In this document: positions 32,451-44,800 of the stretch, piece after piece
How positions within the stretch are numbered: position 1 is the stretch's first letter
Layout: each line of letters opens with the position of its first letter
NCBI RefSeq assembly: GCF_011397635.1
Contig: NC_064756.1
Coordinates: forward strand, 35,564,996 to 35,628,995
Source: Epinephelus fuscoguttatus
Lineage: Eukaryota > Chordata > Actinopteri > Perciformes > Serranidae
Length of the DNA: 64,000 nucleotides
Direction of reading: 5' to 3'
The notes under the pieces: generated by a model
Database searches by the model: none
The model's input: the letters and a program-made list of their open reading frames with translations, nothing else
Told to the model about the DNA's origin: nothing
Position numbers and translations under genes: made by a program

Positions 32451-33377
32451 ACACTGCGGAAAATCATCTTTCAGTTCATGTGGGGAGGGCAACATAAGAA
32501 ACTAAAATGAGAGATAATGTACAGGCCATTAGAAAAGGGAGGCAAAGGTGTCCCAGACACTGAATGTAAATTGAAGGCTATGTTTGTGACCCCAATTATT
32601 AAGGCGAGCCTGAAGCCACAGGGAGGCCCGGTTTGGGCCCATTTTGCCATGTTTTGGGTGGGGCGGGGTATGCTGAGAGCATGGAGGAAAAGGCCACCCC
32701 AAACCATACCATATGCACAAACCTGGCCAAAAATTTACAGTGTCTTTTTTTCATGTCTTAAAAAATGTGCATGTCAACTTCCATTTGACAAAATTACAAG
32801 AACAGGCATTGAACAGGTTCTGTCTCCACTGCACTTAATGCTAACTCCCTAGCCTTGAGTGCACAAAGACTTGGCTTGGCAGATTGTCCACCAGTGTTTG
32901 CCCATGAGAGCTTTCCTTGAAAGAAGAGGGTGCACCTGCAGTGCTAAATGTCCGCGGCCTTCCTGAACTTGAACTTCTGAACTGAACTTCTTTTTTGGTC
33001 ATGTCCCAGCACTAGAGGTGTTTGGTTATTAGTGCTGCCATGGCTGGAAGCATTGGACAGAGGTCCAAAGTGTTATGAGGACATAGCTTATGGCTGCTTG
33101 CAAAGAAATCCAACAGATAAAATGAAAAAATGGCTGTCATTACTGGACTAGAGCATCTTGCGTGACCAAGATGACCCCATGCACCACATTATGAATCCCC
33201 TTTTCTTTTTTAAGATTATACATCCTGAGCATTTTCATATTATTTTGCTCATTGGGTGGACTTTTAATTTTCTGTTTTACTGAGTATTGTTAAACTAATC
33301 ATTCACAGCTAGACCTCTCAATGACACGGACAGTGTGGAGAATATTATTCACCTCCAACAGATCCTTAGTGTTTTTT

Positions 33378-33400
33378 CTTTGCCTTTTGGCTAAGATCAA
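33378..33400 (+). ncRNA. U2 snRNA 5' fragment (short) before LINE D
   Basis: CTTTGCCTTTTGGCTAAGAT then CAA matches U2 nt 6 to about 30 with one base missing or changed. It leads into LINE D. Confidence 0.7.
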
Positions 33401-33679
33401 CCTGAAGCAAACTCATCCTCTCCTTAATCTCCCACCAGGTGGCGTAATCATATCAGCCACTATGCAGTCAGCAGAGAGACCAGCTGAACTCCAAAGACAA
33501 AAATACTGCTTTTCCTAGTATGGTTTTGTTTGGAAGGACGGTCCTCTTCCATGCACTGAAGTCAAAGCCAGAAGATATCAAGGTCTACTTCAACAGCAGT
33601 ACTGGGATGGAGAAAAGGCGCTGCTTTCCACCTGGAGCTGTTTCATGTATTGTTGTGGTGCCAAAACAACTGGGTGTGC

Positions 33680-35541
33680 CAATTAAGATGGTTATTTTAC
33701 TCCTCTATATTTTTCAGAGTCTGCAAATATTTCTTACAAAATCATTTTTTTTTATCAATTTAAATAGCCAAATTTCAACTATCATTTGGAACAAGAAACC
33801 ACCCAGAATCAAGGGAAGAATACTACAAAGACCTCATAAAATAGGGTGATGTCACTTCCAAATTCTTCCTATTATTATTGGGTGGCTAACATCAGAGCAG
33901 TATTGGATTGGTTAAGAAATGACACTACTGCTAGCTGGGTAATAATGGAGAGAGCATCCACACAGTTTACTCCCCTATCAGTACTGTATGCTAAATTGCC
34001 ACTATCACAGTCTTTGTCCAACGTCACATCAAATCCAGTTGTAAAGTATGCTATTAAGATATTTTATCAGACGGCACTTAAAACAAACTGACCCTTCACT
34101 TGCTGCACCAGTGGCAGAAAACCTAATGTTTACTCCATCTACGATAGATGCAGCAATTTATACATGGTCAAACAATGGAATCACCTCACTACATGATCTC
34201 TATATTGATTGCATCTGCGCCTCTTTTGAACAGCTAGTTAAAAAATTTGACATCCTCTGAGTACATTTTTACAGATACTTGCAGCTTATCATTTTGGGTG
34301 TTTCCTTTCCTGCCCTTACCAATCCCTCTTAGATTCTGCTTTTGAATGTAACATAGCTAAAAAACTGTCCATAAGTCAAATTTACGAATTACTCAATGCT
34401 CATAATCTTGCAGCACTGGACTCTTAAAAGCAGAGATGGGAAGAGGATACTGGAGAGCAGATATCGCACGAGGTGTGGCATAAAGCTATTCAAAAAATGT
34501 ATTCATCTTCTATCTGTCTGAGACACATTGTTGTTCAATTTAAGACTGTAAACCGACTCCACTGGTCCAAAGCTCCATTGGCTAAGATTAGCAGTGATAT
34601 TGATCCTTGGTCTTCAGCCACTTTATTTCACATGTTCTGGTCATGTCTGAAACTATTTATTGTTTGGATTTAATACTCAAAACATGTTCAACAATGTTTG
34701 GACAGATGGTTGCCCCATCTATGTCCATGGCAATATTTGAAACGACTCCTCTAGATGTTAACCTAAGTAGAGCCCAAATGGACATTGTCTCTTTCTGCTC
34801 ACTTCTGGCCAGAGGGCTCATCCTGTGTAAATGGAATACCAGCTCAGTGGCCTGGTGGTAGTGTCCGCCCTGAGACTGGGAGGTCGTGGGTTCGATCCCC
34901 GGCCAGGTCATACCAAAGACTATAAAAATGGGACCCATTGCCTCCCTGCTTGGCACTAAGCTTCAGGGGTTGGAATTGGGGGGTTAGATCACCACATGAT
35001 TCCTGAGCGCGGCACCACTGCTGCTCACCGCTCCCTCAAGGGATGGGTCAAATGCAGAGAATAAATTTCACACACTCAGGTGTGTGACAATCAGTGGAAC
35101 TTTACCTTTACTTTACCCTGGAAGGACTCCTCACCTCCAACATATGGACATTGGATTAAGGATGTTATGTATTATTTACAATTGGAGAAAATTGTCATTT
35201 TATTAAAGGATCAACTGCACGCTTCTTTGCCAACTGGCAACCATTTTTAACTTCAGTAGCAAATATGGAAGCTGAAATATTGTAATGAAACATGTCATAC
35301 TCCCCTACTGATGTCACACAAGTTAATTTGTCCTTTTTCCTTTTTCTTCGCCCATTTATTTATTTATTTTGTTCTTGTCTTTTGGATTTCCCTTCGCTGG
35401 TCTGGCTTTCTCTGTTTCTGGGTTGGTGGGTGAGAGGGGCAGTTTTGTTTTGTCCTTGTTGGTTCTATGTTTGTGTGTTGATGATCCGTACATCTTACTA
35501 AATTCTAAATAAAAAATGCCTTGTTTAAAAAAAAAAGAACC
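33680..35541 (+). mobile_element. L1-type LINE, 3' end fragment with 13-bp duplication
   Basis: CAACTGGGTGTGC flanks it at 33,667-33,679 and 35,542-35,554, and it ends in an A-run at 35,528-35,537. The coding remnant reads TIIWNKKPPRIKGRILQRPH, YYWVANIRAVLDWLRNDTTA and EHLMFTPSTIDAAI-like blocks, typical of the post-RT region of fish L1/Tx1 elements. Its frames shift several times. A SINE is nested near its end. Confidence 0.85.
34838..35118 (+). mobile_element. tRNA-derived SINE (second family), full length
   Basis: The head is a tRNA-like pol III promoter: TGGCCTGGTGGTAGTGTCC (A box) and GGTTCGATCCC (B box, about 34,893). The body includes CTGCTGCTCACCGCTCCCTC and CAAATGCAGAGAATAAATTT. The tail is CACACACTCAGGTGTGTGAC plus CTTTACCTTTACTTTA. 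A tail fragment of the same family lies at 14,325-14,422. It is inserted in the L1 copy. Confidence 0.85.
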
Positions 35542-35672
35542 CAACTGGGTGTGCTTGTTCTTAATAAGGTGTTTTAGTGAAACAGACACTATATCAGCTG
35601 GTTAGTTTTTTTTCTGTCTTGTCAAATCAATCAATCAATCAAACTTAATTTATATAGCATTTTTCATACAAT

Positions 35673-36415
35673 TCTATCTCACAGCCACCACCAGATACAA
35701 GAGAAGACAACCTTACTCGCAGATACATCAGCCCAAGTGGGCTTTAACATCCACAAGGGAAAGACAAAAAGCATGAGGATGAACACAAACAGTGTGGAAC
35801 CAATATCACTTGAAGATACTCAATTTGAAAGAGCAGAGTCCTGCACCTACTTAGGCAGCGTCATCAACAAAGAGGGAATAACTGATGCAGATGTCAAAGC
35901 CAGAATAGGTAAGGCAAGGGCAGCCTTCCTACAACTTAAGGAACATATGGTGCTCAAAGGAGATACAACAACAAACATCTTCAACTCCAACGTAAAATCA
36001 GTCCTGTTCTATGGAGCCAAGACCTGGAGGACAACAAATACACAGCTACCAAAGTGCAAAGCTTTATAAACAGGTGCCTGAGAAGAATCTTGAAAATCCA
36101 TTGGCCAGACAAGATCACCAACGAAGATCTTTGTACGAAGACACAGCAAATTCCAGCTAAAGATGAAATTGGACGAAGAAGATAGAAATGGATAGGGCAC
36201 ACTCTGCGAAAACCAATGTCAAACATCACCAGACAGGCTCTGACGTGGAATCCCCAGGGGAAGAGAAAGAGAGGTCGACCAAGAAACACCTGGCGAAGGG
36301 ATCTGCAGGCCGACACCAAGAAGATGGGATACACCTGCCAGCGATCGGGTACTCTGGAGGTCCCTTGTCGACGGCCTATACCCCAAAAGGGGTGTAAGGC
36401 ATAAGTAAGTAAGTA
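35673..36415 (+). mobile_element. LINE 3' fragment (RTE/I-like), with TTTTCATACAA duplication
   Basis: TTTTCATACAA flanks it on both sides (about 35,662 and 36,417). The frame reads GFNIHKGKTKSMRMNTN, CTYLGSVINKEGITDADVKA, RIGKARAAFLQLKEHM and, after a shift, [20 protein letters not shown] and [13 protein letters not shown]. These are C-terminal blocks of craniate RTE/I-group ORF2. The tail is a short TAAG repeat. The clade is not fixed. The frame breaks at about 36,065. Confidence 0.75.
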
Positions 36416-36427
36416 CTTTTCATACAA

Positions 36428-38897
36428 ACAGAATCCATCCCATCAACAGCTCACCCTTCTTGCTGTTGCTGTGTTTTCTGTCTGCAGGGACTTGACCTAA
36501 GGCGGCATAATCAGCAAAATGGGACACACATGGGCCCAGTGTGCTTCCCCATGCATAAGGCCAGAGATGCAGGCAGTCCTGTGAGATCCCCACTGCCTGG
36601 AAGGACTTGTGGTACAGTTTCAGCTTTTACAGCCCAACACCCATGCAGCAGACACTCACTTATCCACTTCCTACGCTATGGATATTACAGATTATATGGT
36701 CCTATTTGTATTTATTTTGTGAAAATAAGTGTACTTCAGCATTCAGTATAAATGTGTGTCTCCCATTTTGCAGCAGTCTCTGAACGGGGCTGTGACATCA
36801 GTCACAGTCACACTCATAAATGCTTGAGACATGATTGCTTTATTGAAAATCTCTGAGGTTATTAGCAGGTACTCATTTTACATAACTGTAGGTTACAACA
36901 GGATTATTAGGAGATATAAGTCAGAACAATTTAATTAATTGGAAATTGTAATCTTTAGACATTAGCGCCACAATTCTGTTCCCATCGTCAATGACTGTGG
37001 TAATTACACTACAGGTTCAGAGTGTATTTGATTTACCAATAAAATAAAACAGTATTATTCAGCAATCCAGAAGTTAGGTGAAGTAATTAAGTGAACCACT
37101 CCGAGAACACCATGGAACTGACTAAAAGTCATGTAGAGTATTGTTGTTGGTATATGAATGATGCATTGGTGTCGTTTTTCCTTGACTACCTTCAGAAAGT
37201 GTTGAAGACAGAGAAAATAATGTGATTTATCTTTGGTTAAAATTATCTATTCCAACATGGAAGTCCATTGGTTGTGCAACTGGACTTTATTTCTAACAAT
37301 TGGTTTGCAGCCTCTAGTGATTTTAGAATTATAATAAGTACAGCAATGATATATTTTTAATTAACCGTGCTGCTGTTGTGTTAAACTGCACAGTATAGCC
37401 ACGCCTTTAACAAATGTGTACAGTAAACATTTACCCACACGCAAGTTGTGTACAGATGCCACTGAGCTTTTCTAATCATGTTGTCCACACAACTGACTCC
37501 CCTAAAATCCCTAATGTACTTATTGTTAGTCATATCAAATACAGATTTGAAGTTAAAACAACAAACAAAATCCTTTTCTCTGTCTCCTTAACTGCACTCA
37601 AATTAACTGTAAACTTTAAGATCTGCACTTTCTGATACAGCATTATTAGTAAGAAGTAACAAATTCACTATAGACTACCCAACCCGAAACAAATCTAACC
37701 CAAAAAATGAAATACATGTAAAATATTATGTTAATCCTCAGTGGAATTTTGAACATAAATCAGCTCAGACAAAATTCCCAACAAACCAAATGTAAGTAAT
37801 AATAAAAAACATAATGAAAGCTAAATAAAAACCCACAATGCTGCCAAGTATGCAGCAGAAATATTGTGGCGTATGAGAATACTCTGCTTTCCTTCTCCTC
37901 TCCTTCACTGAAAAATGCATTCTTAGTATATGTGCTCCACTCCATTTCATATTGAACTAACACTAGAAAACTAGTTGTGATCAAATCAAGTTAATGTGAG
38001 AAGCTATTTTCAAGATTATGAATTAATTAATTAATTAAGTAACAATGAATTTTTCTAATAGACTGGTTTTCCACAGATCCTTAAGTCCAGAAAGGCATTA
38101 AATTAATTAATCTAAAAATAAGGCCTTAATTGGTATTAAAATGTCTTAAATCAGTCTTTCAAAAGTCTTGAAAATTATTAGATGTATGAAGTAGAATTTT
38201 ATGAATCTTTTTTTTTCTGATTTTGCATTGTAAAATCTCAAAATAATTAATTCATTCATTCATTCATAATTTACTGATTGCCTCTCACATTAATGTCACG
38301 CAGATCAGGATAGCATCTAGAGTAAGAAACTCTATTATTATTGTATAACATGTTCTGTATTTTATTACAAATGGCATTACAAAGTATTAGAAAATCTTAA
38401 ATCTAGGTTGCCTTTAGCTGTAGGAACCCTGAATAAATTCCAAACCACTGAATTCATTTGTGTGACTTTATCATGGTTAATAACATTACCTTTCAGTGAA
38501 GCATTTTAGGCATTCAGGCTATTCTAAGATACATAGTTTATTTTCACATCTAGATATAAAAGAACAGAGTCAAACAGTCCTAAAAAAGTAAGGACATGTA
38601 AGTATTTAATACCTCATAAAAGAATATCAGACAATAAAATATCCGTTGAGCAGATACTGGTAATACTGCAACTAGGAAACTGCTGTTTGGTAAACAACAG
38701 ACGCGCCCAGTACTGTGTGAAAGAGGGAGGAGTGTGACCAAGGTAACAAACACCATTACTGCTTCAGTGCCACGCCTGACCTTTGCAATCCTACACCTGT
38801 GTACCTGTAGCTCATCATAGCTGATGAGCGACTTGAGGAAGCAAAACATACTACTTTTTCTCACATGATTAAGACTTGATTATTATCAACAAACAAG
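36428..38897. other. Upstream region of the TRPV gene, no coding feature seen
   Basis: The stretch is AT-rich. 38,080-38,432 resembles a degenerate fish repeat (AAGGCATTAAATTAATT, ending GTAGGAACCCTG). ATTAATTAATTAATT lies near 38,020 and a (CATT)n tract near 38,255. The promoter and any 5' non-coding exon of the TRPV gene should be here, but I could not place them. Confidence 0.5.
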
Positions 38898-41800
38898 ATG
38901 GACGATGGACAGCCAACAGACAAAGAGGAGCCTACAATAAGCCAAGAGCAAGAGGGGAATGGTCTGGATTGGCTCCTCAGAACGGACAGCTCAGAGATAA
39001 TTCCTGCACCGATGGATACCAACGTCTTATTAGCAAGGTAACCGGTTCTACTGGTGAAGAACTAGTGTAAGGTTTCCTTCTCACAGGTTATACACAGTGC
39101 CTTTAATTATTGAATGGTAATGACTGACCGCTGGAGATGTCGGCACAGAAATTGGTGTGCTGTATTGCTTTAAAGAAAAAGTGGTATTTAAGCCTGTAGG
39201 GACTGATCAGTATCAGGTGACATGGTGTGGTATTTTAAGTAAACAGGCTTGTTTAAACCTGCGTTTGTTCCCAAGCTGGTCCGGAAGTTTTCCGGAAGAG
39301 ACTCATGAACAAATATTGGGCTAACAAAATTTCCTTTGCACACAGTTTTAAAAGATTACACATGTTGAAATATTGTCACCACAAATCATTGCATAGTTGG
39401 CCATTTTGAGCTGCATAGTGCATTGTATAACTTGTATGATTTTCTACTTTTCAGAGAATGTGATACCACTGATGACAGCATTAACAATAAAGAATTCACC
39501 AGGGAGAGAGTCTTTGAAGCAGCATCTCAGGGAGACACAACTGAACTTGTTGGCCTGCTTGACTACCTACGAGTTACTAAAAAGAAACTTACCAGCCCAG
39601 AATTCACAGGCAAGTAGGAGGGAAGCACTTTTTTGTGTCTTATTTATAACTGATTATGTCTTGCTGTATCTATGACCATGCCAATTTGAAACAGAAATGG
39701 ATTTTGGTAATGCAAAGCAAGCCTGAGAAAGAGATTTCCTTCAGTTTGTTTAGAGAGGGCATCGCTAAGTGCAAGTAGAGGTCTGAATTGATGGATAAGG
39801 CAAATTAAATTTAGGATCCAATGTGTAACACCTGCAATGTTTGGACAAAAAAGGTGATCTCACAGAAGCTGGACTTGAATTGTGTTGTTTGGTCCATAAA
39901 TCTCTAAGCATCTCAAAGAACAATCTGTCCAAGTGAAACTTAAAAGTAAATTTAGGAGTTATTCTGGTACTTATTTTTGAGTTAGTAGGATTCATCACAA
40001 ATTCTCTATACAATGATGTGAGTAGTACAGTGAGAAACTAATGTAATTTGTGCATGACTTTCAGATGAAACTAATGGGAAGACGGCGCTCCTGAAAGCAT
40101 TGATGAATCTGAAAGATGGCAAAAATGACACAATCGAGGTCCTCCTTGACATAGCGGAAAAAACTGGAGACTTAGAAAATTTCATCAACGCTTCTTACCA
40201 AGATCCTTGTTACAATGGTAAGTAAAACATAACTCTGTCAAGAGTGATTGAACTTCTGAAGTAGAGGGTCTTAATAATAGAGGATGTCCAATTCTGATTG
40301 TGGAACTGTACATACAACAGATGCAGGTGCGCTGGAAAATATCACGTCTTTGGACAGAAAATCTTGCACACTGCTCTTGCTCAGCTTCACAATTTATTAG
40401 TAAAAACGAACATTTCGGTCCTCCTGGACCTTCGTCAAGAGTGTTCAACATCATTATTTTCAACACTGAGCTTAAATAAACTGCCCCACCCATTCCACAG
40501 GTTTGCCCAGTATGCATGGGTGTGAGGGAATGAATTAGCTGTGTGTGTCTCAATAACTGACAATGGCCTGTCCACCATATGTCACATATCCCACAAACTA
40601 AAGTACAAGGGAACAAGAAAAACAGGAAAATACCTAGAAAAACTCAAGCTCCTTACACAATGAAGGCTATTTACAAAATGATTTACAAAAATATGTTGAT
40701 CTTATGAATGAACACATCGGCCATGCAGCTTTCATAAATCATTCAAAATGTTCAACATTCTATATTCTTATGCCATGTATCATACATTTGTCTTTTTGAG
40801 ATCCCTGAACCATTATAGCAATGGTAGGGATCACTCAGAGGCAGTACATTTCAGTGACGTACAACATGATATCTCATCATTTAGTTCCAGGGCACTGAAA
40901 AAGGTCCTCTGTTCTTGTTCCCTTGTACTTTCGTTTGTGGGATGTGTGACATCTGGTGGACAGGCTGTTGTCAGAAACACACCCACAGCTGATTCATTTC
41001 CTCATACGTGTACATACCTGGGCACATCCGTGAAATAGGTGGGGCGGTTTCTATCTAAGCTCAATGTTGAAAATGATGGTGTTGAACATTCGTGACGAAG
41101 GACCGAAATGTTAGTGTATTGTGAGCAAGAGCAGTGTGCGGGACATGTATTATTAAAAGTGAAGGGAGTGTTTAGGGCCTCACAAAATTCTTACATCTAT
41201 TAGAGACTTTTATTTTAAGCTTGGGAGACTGTTAATTCAGGGTATACTATAACTTATCTCTAAAAAAAAAAAAAGTATGGTATTGTTAATGATAGCTTTA
41301 TAAATTTTTTACTATAAATTGTATTTTTATTTGATTTATTTTTTCATTTTTTGTTTTAATTTAGTATTTTATTATTATTTTATTTATTTATTTTTGTTTC
41401 ATTTTTAAATCTTTTTTTACTTGATTTGTATTATCATTATTTGTGTCTCTCCAGGTATAGAGGTTTTAACCCGTGTATATTATTCGGAACTAGGCATTGA
41501 AACTTAGACAAAGTACCTCTTGACTCATGTTTGCCCTGAACATTTCAATAAACAAAACCACAGAAAATCAAACAAACCTGTGGCTTAAGTGTGTTGAAAA
41601 CCTTAACAACCTGTTTCCTGTAACAATAAAACATGTGTCACAGGTCAGACAGCACTGCACATCGCCATTGAGAGAAGGAGCTTTGACCATGTGAAACTGC
41701 TGGTCCAGAAAGGAGCAGATGTACAAGCCAAAGCCAATGGGAAGTTCTTCCAGCGTAATGCAGGACTGGGCTTTTATTTTGGTGGGTAATTGTATCCTAA

Positions 41801-44800
41801 AAGTAACCAGAACTTATATAATCTACCCAAGCTCTAAATAATCAAATCACCAAACTGACCTTTGTGTGTTTTCAACAGGAGAGCTTCCTCTGTCACTGGC
41901 TGCTTGCACCAACCAGCCTGATGTCGTGGCCTTCCTCATGGAAAACCCTTACACAAGAGCCGACGTGGCTGACAAGGACTTGCGAGGAAACACTGTCTTG
42001 CATGCCTTGGTGGTCATAGCAGACAATACGGATGAAAACACAGAAATGATTGCAAAGATGTATGATGAGATCCTTACTCAGCACAACAGACTTGAGAAGA
42101 AAACAATAGTCCAGTTGGAAGAGATCGAAAATGATAAGGGGCTGACTCCTCTGAAGTTGGCTGCCAAGCTGGGCAAGATTGGGGTGCGTCTATTTTCTTT
42201 TCAGGGGCTTTGTGTACATTTTCAGATACACGTTGATGGAACAATTTCCTTCTTTTAATGTGTAATAGTCTTGTTAAACACAGGTGCATTGCCTTATTAG
42301 ATTAATTTAACAGACTGTGTGCACGGCATGAGAAGGTGCTTGTACAGTACCACAAGATAATCATCTCCTTCCTGATCTCTCTTTGGTCAGCTCTTCAAGC
42401 ACATGTTACACCGTGAATTTGTGGATGAGGAGATGAGGCCGCTGTCCAGGAAGTTCACAGAATGGGTCTATGGACCAGTTCACTCTTCACTTTATGACCT
42501 GAGTTCCATTGACACCAATGAAAAAAACTCTGTGTTGGAGATAGTTGTCTTCGGGAGTGAAATTCCAGTAAGAAATATCTATTTTTCTACACATGATGGT
42601 CTACAGTCTTCCTTTAGGTTTTTTTTAAACAAGACAGTTGCAGTTTTGTCTTACGCCCTGTCTACACGTGTACAGATATTTTTGAAAACAGATATTTTCC
42701 CTCCAATTTAAAGAATCCATCCAGATTTCCATCCACACGATCTTTGTTTTACAAAATATCTTTGTCCATGCTGAAACAGAAAAAACGACCCCAAATACTC
42801 TTTGGCATTGGCTGTCTTCAGCAGTCTACCTCATCTCAAAGGTAGTAGTGTACAGGCTTCAAAATACCGACTGTGGATCTCATCACCGTTGATTCCTGTT
42901 TAATTTAAGGATGAAGGAGCTCACTCAAACATCCTTGTGATGCTCTGGACATGTGAAAGTTTTCCTTTATTTCTCATCAGCAACAATCCCACTCTGGAAA
43001 GTCTCCCACCATCTGTTGGTTGGATCGGGCCTGATCTAAAACTGTAGTTTCTGGCAGACTTAAAACTGCTGCACACAATAAGTTGGAGCCGCTGATAAAA
43101 GACTTTTGGAGTGGGGCATCGGTGGAGTAGTGGCGCCCCATTTACAAGGTTGTTGCCAGCCCGTGGCCCTTTGCTGCATGTCACTCCCTCTCTCTCTCTC
43201 CCCCCTTCACGCTAGACTGTCCTGTCAATTAAAGGCTAAAATGCCCAGAAAAATATCTTTAAAAAAAACAAAACACTTTTGGAGTGCCACTGTGCCAGTT
43301 TAAAAAAGGACTTTAAATGTGGAAATAATCCTGTGATCAATGCCTTAGAATCGACCTGAGATGCTCCAGATTGAGCCTCTGCGCAGTCTTCTCCAGAATA
43401 AGTGGGACAGATTTGCTTCCAAATTATTCTTGATGAATTTCCTGATTTACCTGGCGTACCTGATCATCTTCACCACTGTGGCCTTCTACAGAAAAGAAGG
43501 ACAGGTAAGGCACTGAGCAAAACCATTCACTGACGTAAAACAGAAAGAACCATGTTTTAACAAATTGATCAGCCCTAAGCAAGGACTCCTAACCTTTTGA
43601 CCTGCAGCCACCATTTCCCGTTGACAATGTCCCGCTTGACCACGTTCGTTGCATTGGCGAGGTGATCAGTGTCCTTGGAGCAGTATGGTTTTTCTATAAA
43701 GCGGTAAGAAAGAGGACTCTGCTCTGGAAATTTACACAAAAACAGTCAGAATATATTTCAGACTAATTCTATATGTTTGACTCCTGAATCCACAGATAAT
43801 TATTTTCAAGAGGAACCCCCCAACCTTCAAGGCTCTATACACAACTGGATTCTGTGACATACTATTGTAAGTATCACCATCAATCTTTTGTGATGGACAA
43901 ATTTTACCTCACTGCTTTCTTACCACTCAACTTTGGTTTGCAGTTTCCTGCAGGCAGCACTCATTTTGGTCTGCACAGTTTTGTACTTCTGTGGACGAAA
44001 AGAATACGTTGGACTCCTCGTGCTCGCGCTGGCCCTTGCCTGGATCAATGTTCTTTACTACTCAAGAGGCTCTAAACAAATGGGGATGTACAGCGTCATG
44101 ATGGAAAGGGTAACAATTACATTTGAAGCTAGGGCAGGCAACTTATTTCAGAAACATTTTCTGTTTTATTTGTTAAAATTCTCTTTACATCCCAATAGCA
44201 ATCAATAAATTAAATGCTCAGAAAAAGAAAAGAAAAAACTGGTATCTTTGGCTGTTGTAGACCAGTAATAAACCTGTCTAATCATTTTGTTGTAGCCAAA
44301 TGGAATGGATGGTTTACCTGTCTGTCAGAGAGAGGGTGTTCCTGTTGGCTGTTTTATAAATGTAGATGCACGTGCACATCTCTTCAGTGAAAGCCTGATT
44401 TAATGGAGAGAGTCCTGCAGAGAAAATTGATATTCCAGCACTGGCAACAGCTGCCTACACTGCAAAACAGCCCAAAAAAGGGAGATGGACTCACCAAAAA
44501 GAGAGTCTAAAAGAAAATTACAAATAGTGTAGCCCTCCGCTGAATGGAGCCAAAGGCTCACGGCTGGAGCTTTACTTTCATGTTAAGGTAGGCCTAGCTA
44601 ACATTACCTAGAGCCTCAAACCACAGCATGTCCTCCGCCTCACTCCCTGCTGCTACAGACCACTTCACCTGGAGGACAGCCGGCAGCAGGGACCGGATAG
44701 CTCTGAGGTCCAGCTAACAGGCCCTGTATTACCGCTGGCCACCAGCCCATTGTGACACCTTGTGCTGGGTAGGTTTGTGCTGGCTGAACCTGAGCAGTTA

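Larger units (their letters stand above)
29471..33300 (+). mobile_element. LINE F: longest plus-strand U2-type LINE copy, 5'-truncated
   Basis: It contains the end of ORF1 (proline-rich, then a lysine run), a nearly complete endonuclease, the linker, and RT blocks through the connection domain. The tail is not sharply defined. Protein blocks are close to the first part of LINE E. It carries many frame breaks. There is no recognisable U2 3' fragment directly after it, but a new U2 5' fragment starts at 33,378. Confidence 0.8.
33401..35600 (+). mobile_element. LINE D: U2-headed LINE, ORF1 fragment split by an L1 insertion
   Basis: After the U2 piece, a plus-strand segment at 33,520-33,680 reads MVLFGRTVLFHALKSKPEDI and VYFNSSTGMEK. 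These are equivalent to FGKNVLFEALSLRPEDIF and VTFNSSAQMEE in LINE B ORF1. It is cut at 33,680 by an L1-type LINE and resumes at 35,555 only briefly. Stops are present upstream of the MVLFG block. Its end is not defined. Confidence 0.65.

Noticed and set aside
34838-34912. Possible tRNA gene
   Set aside because: The A and B boxes are present, but the sequence does not fold as a full tRNA and continues into a SINE body.
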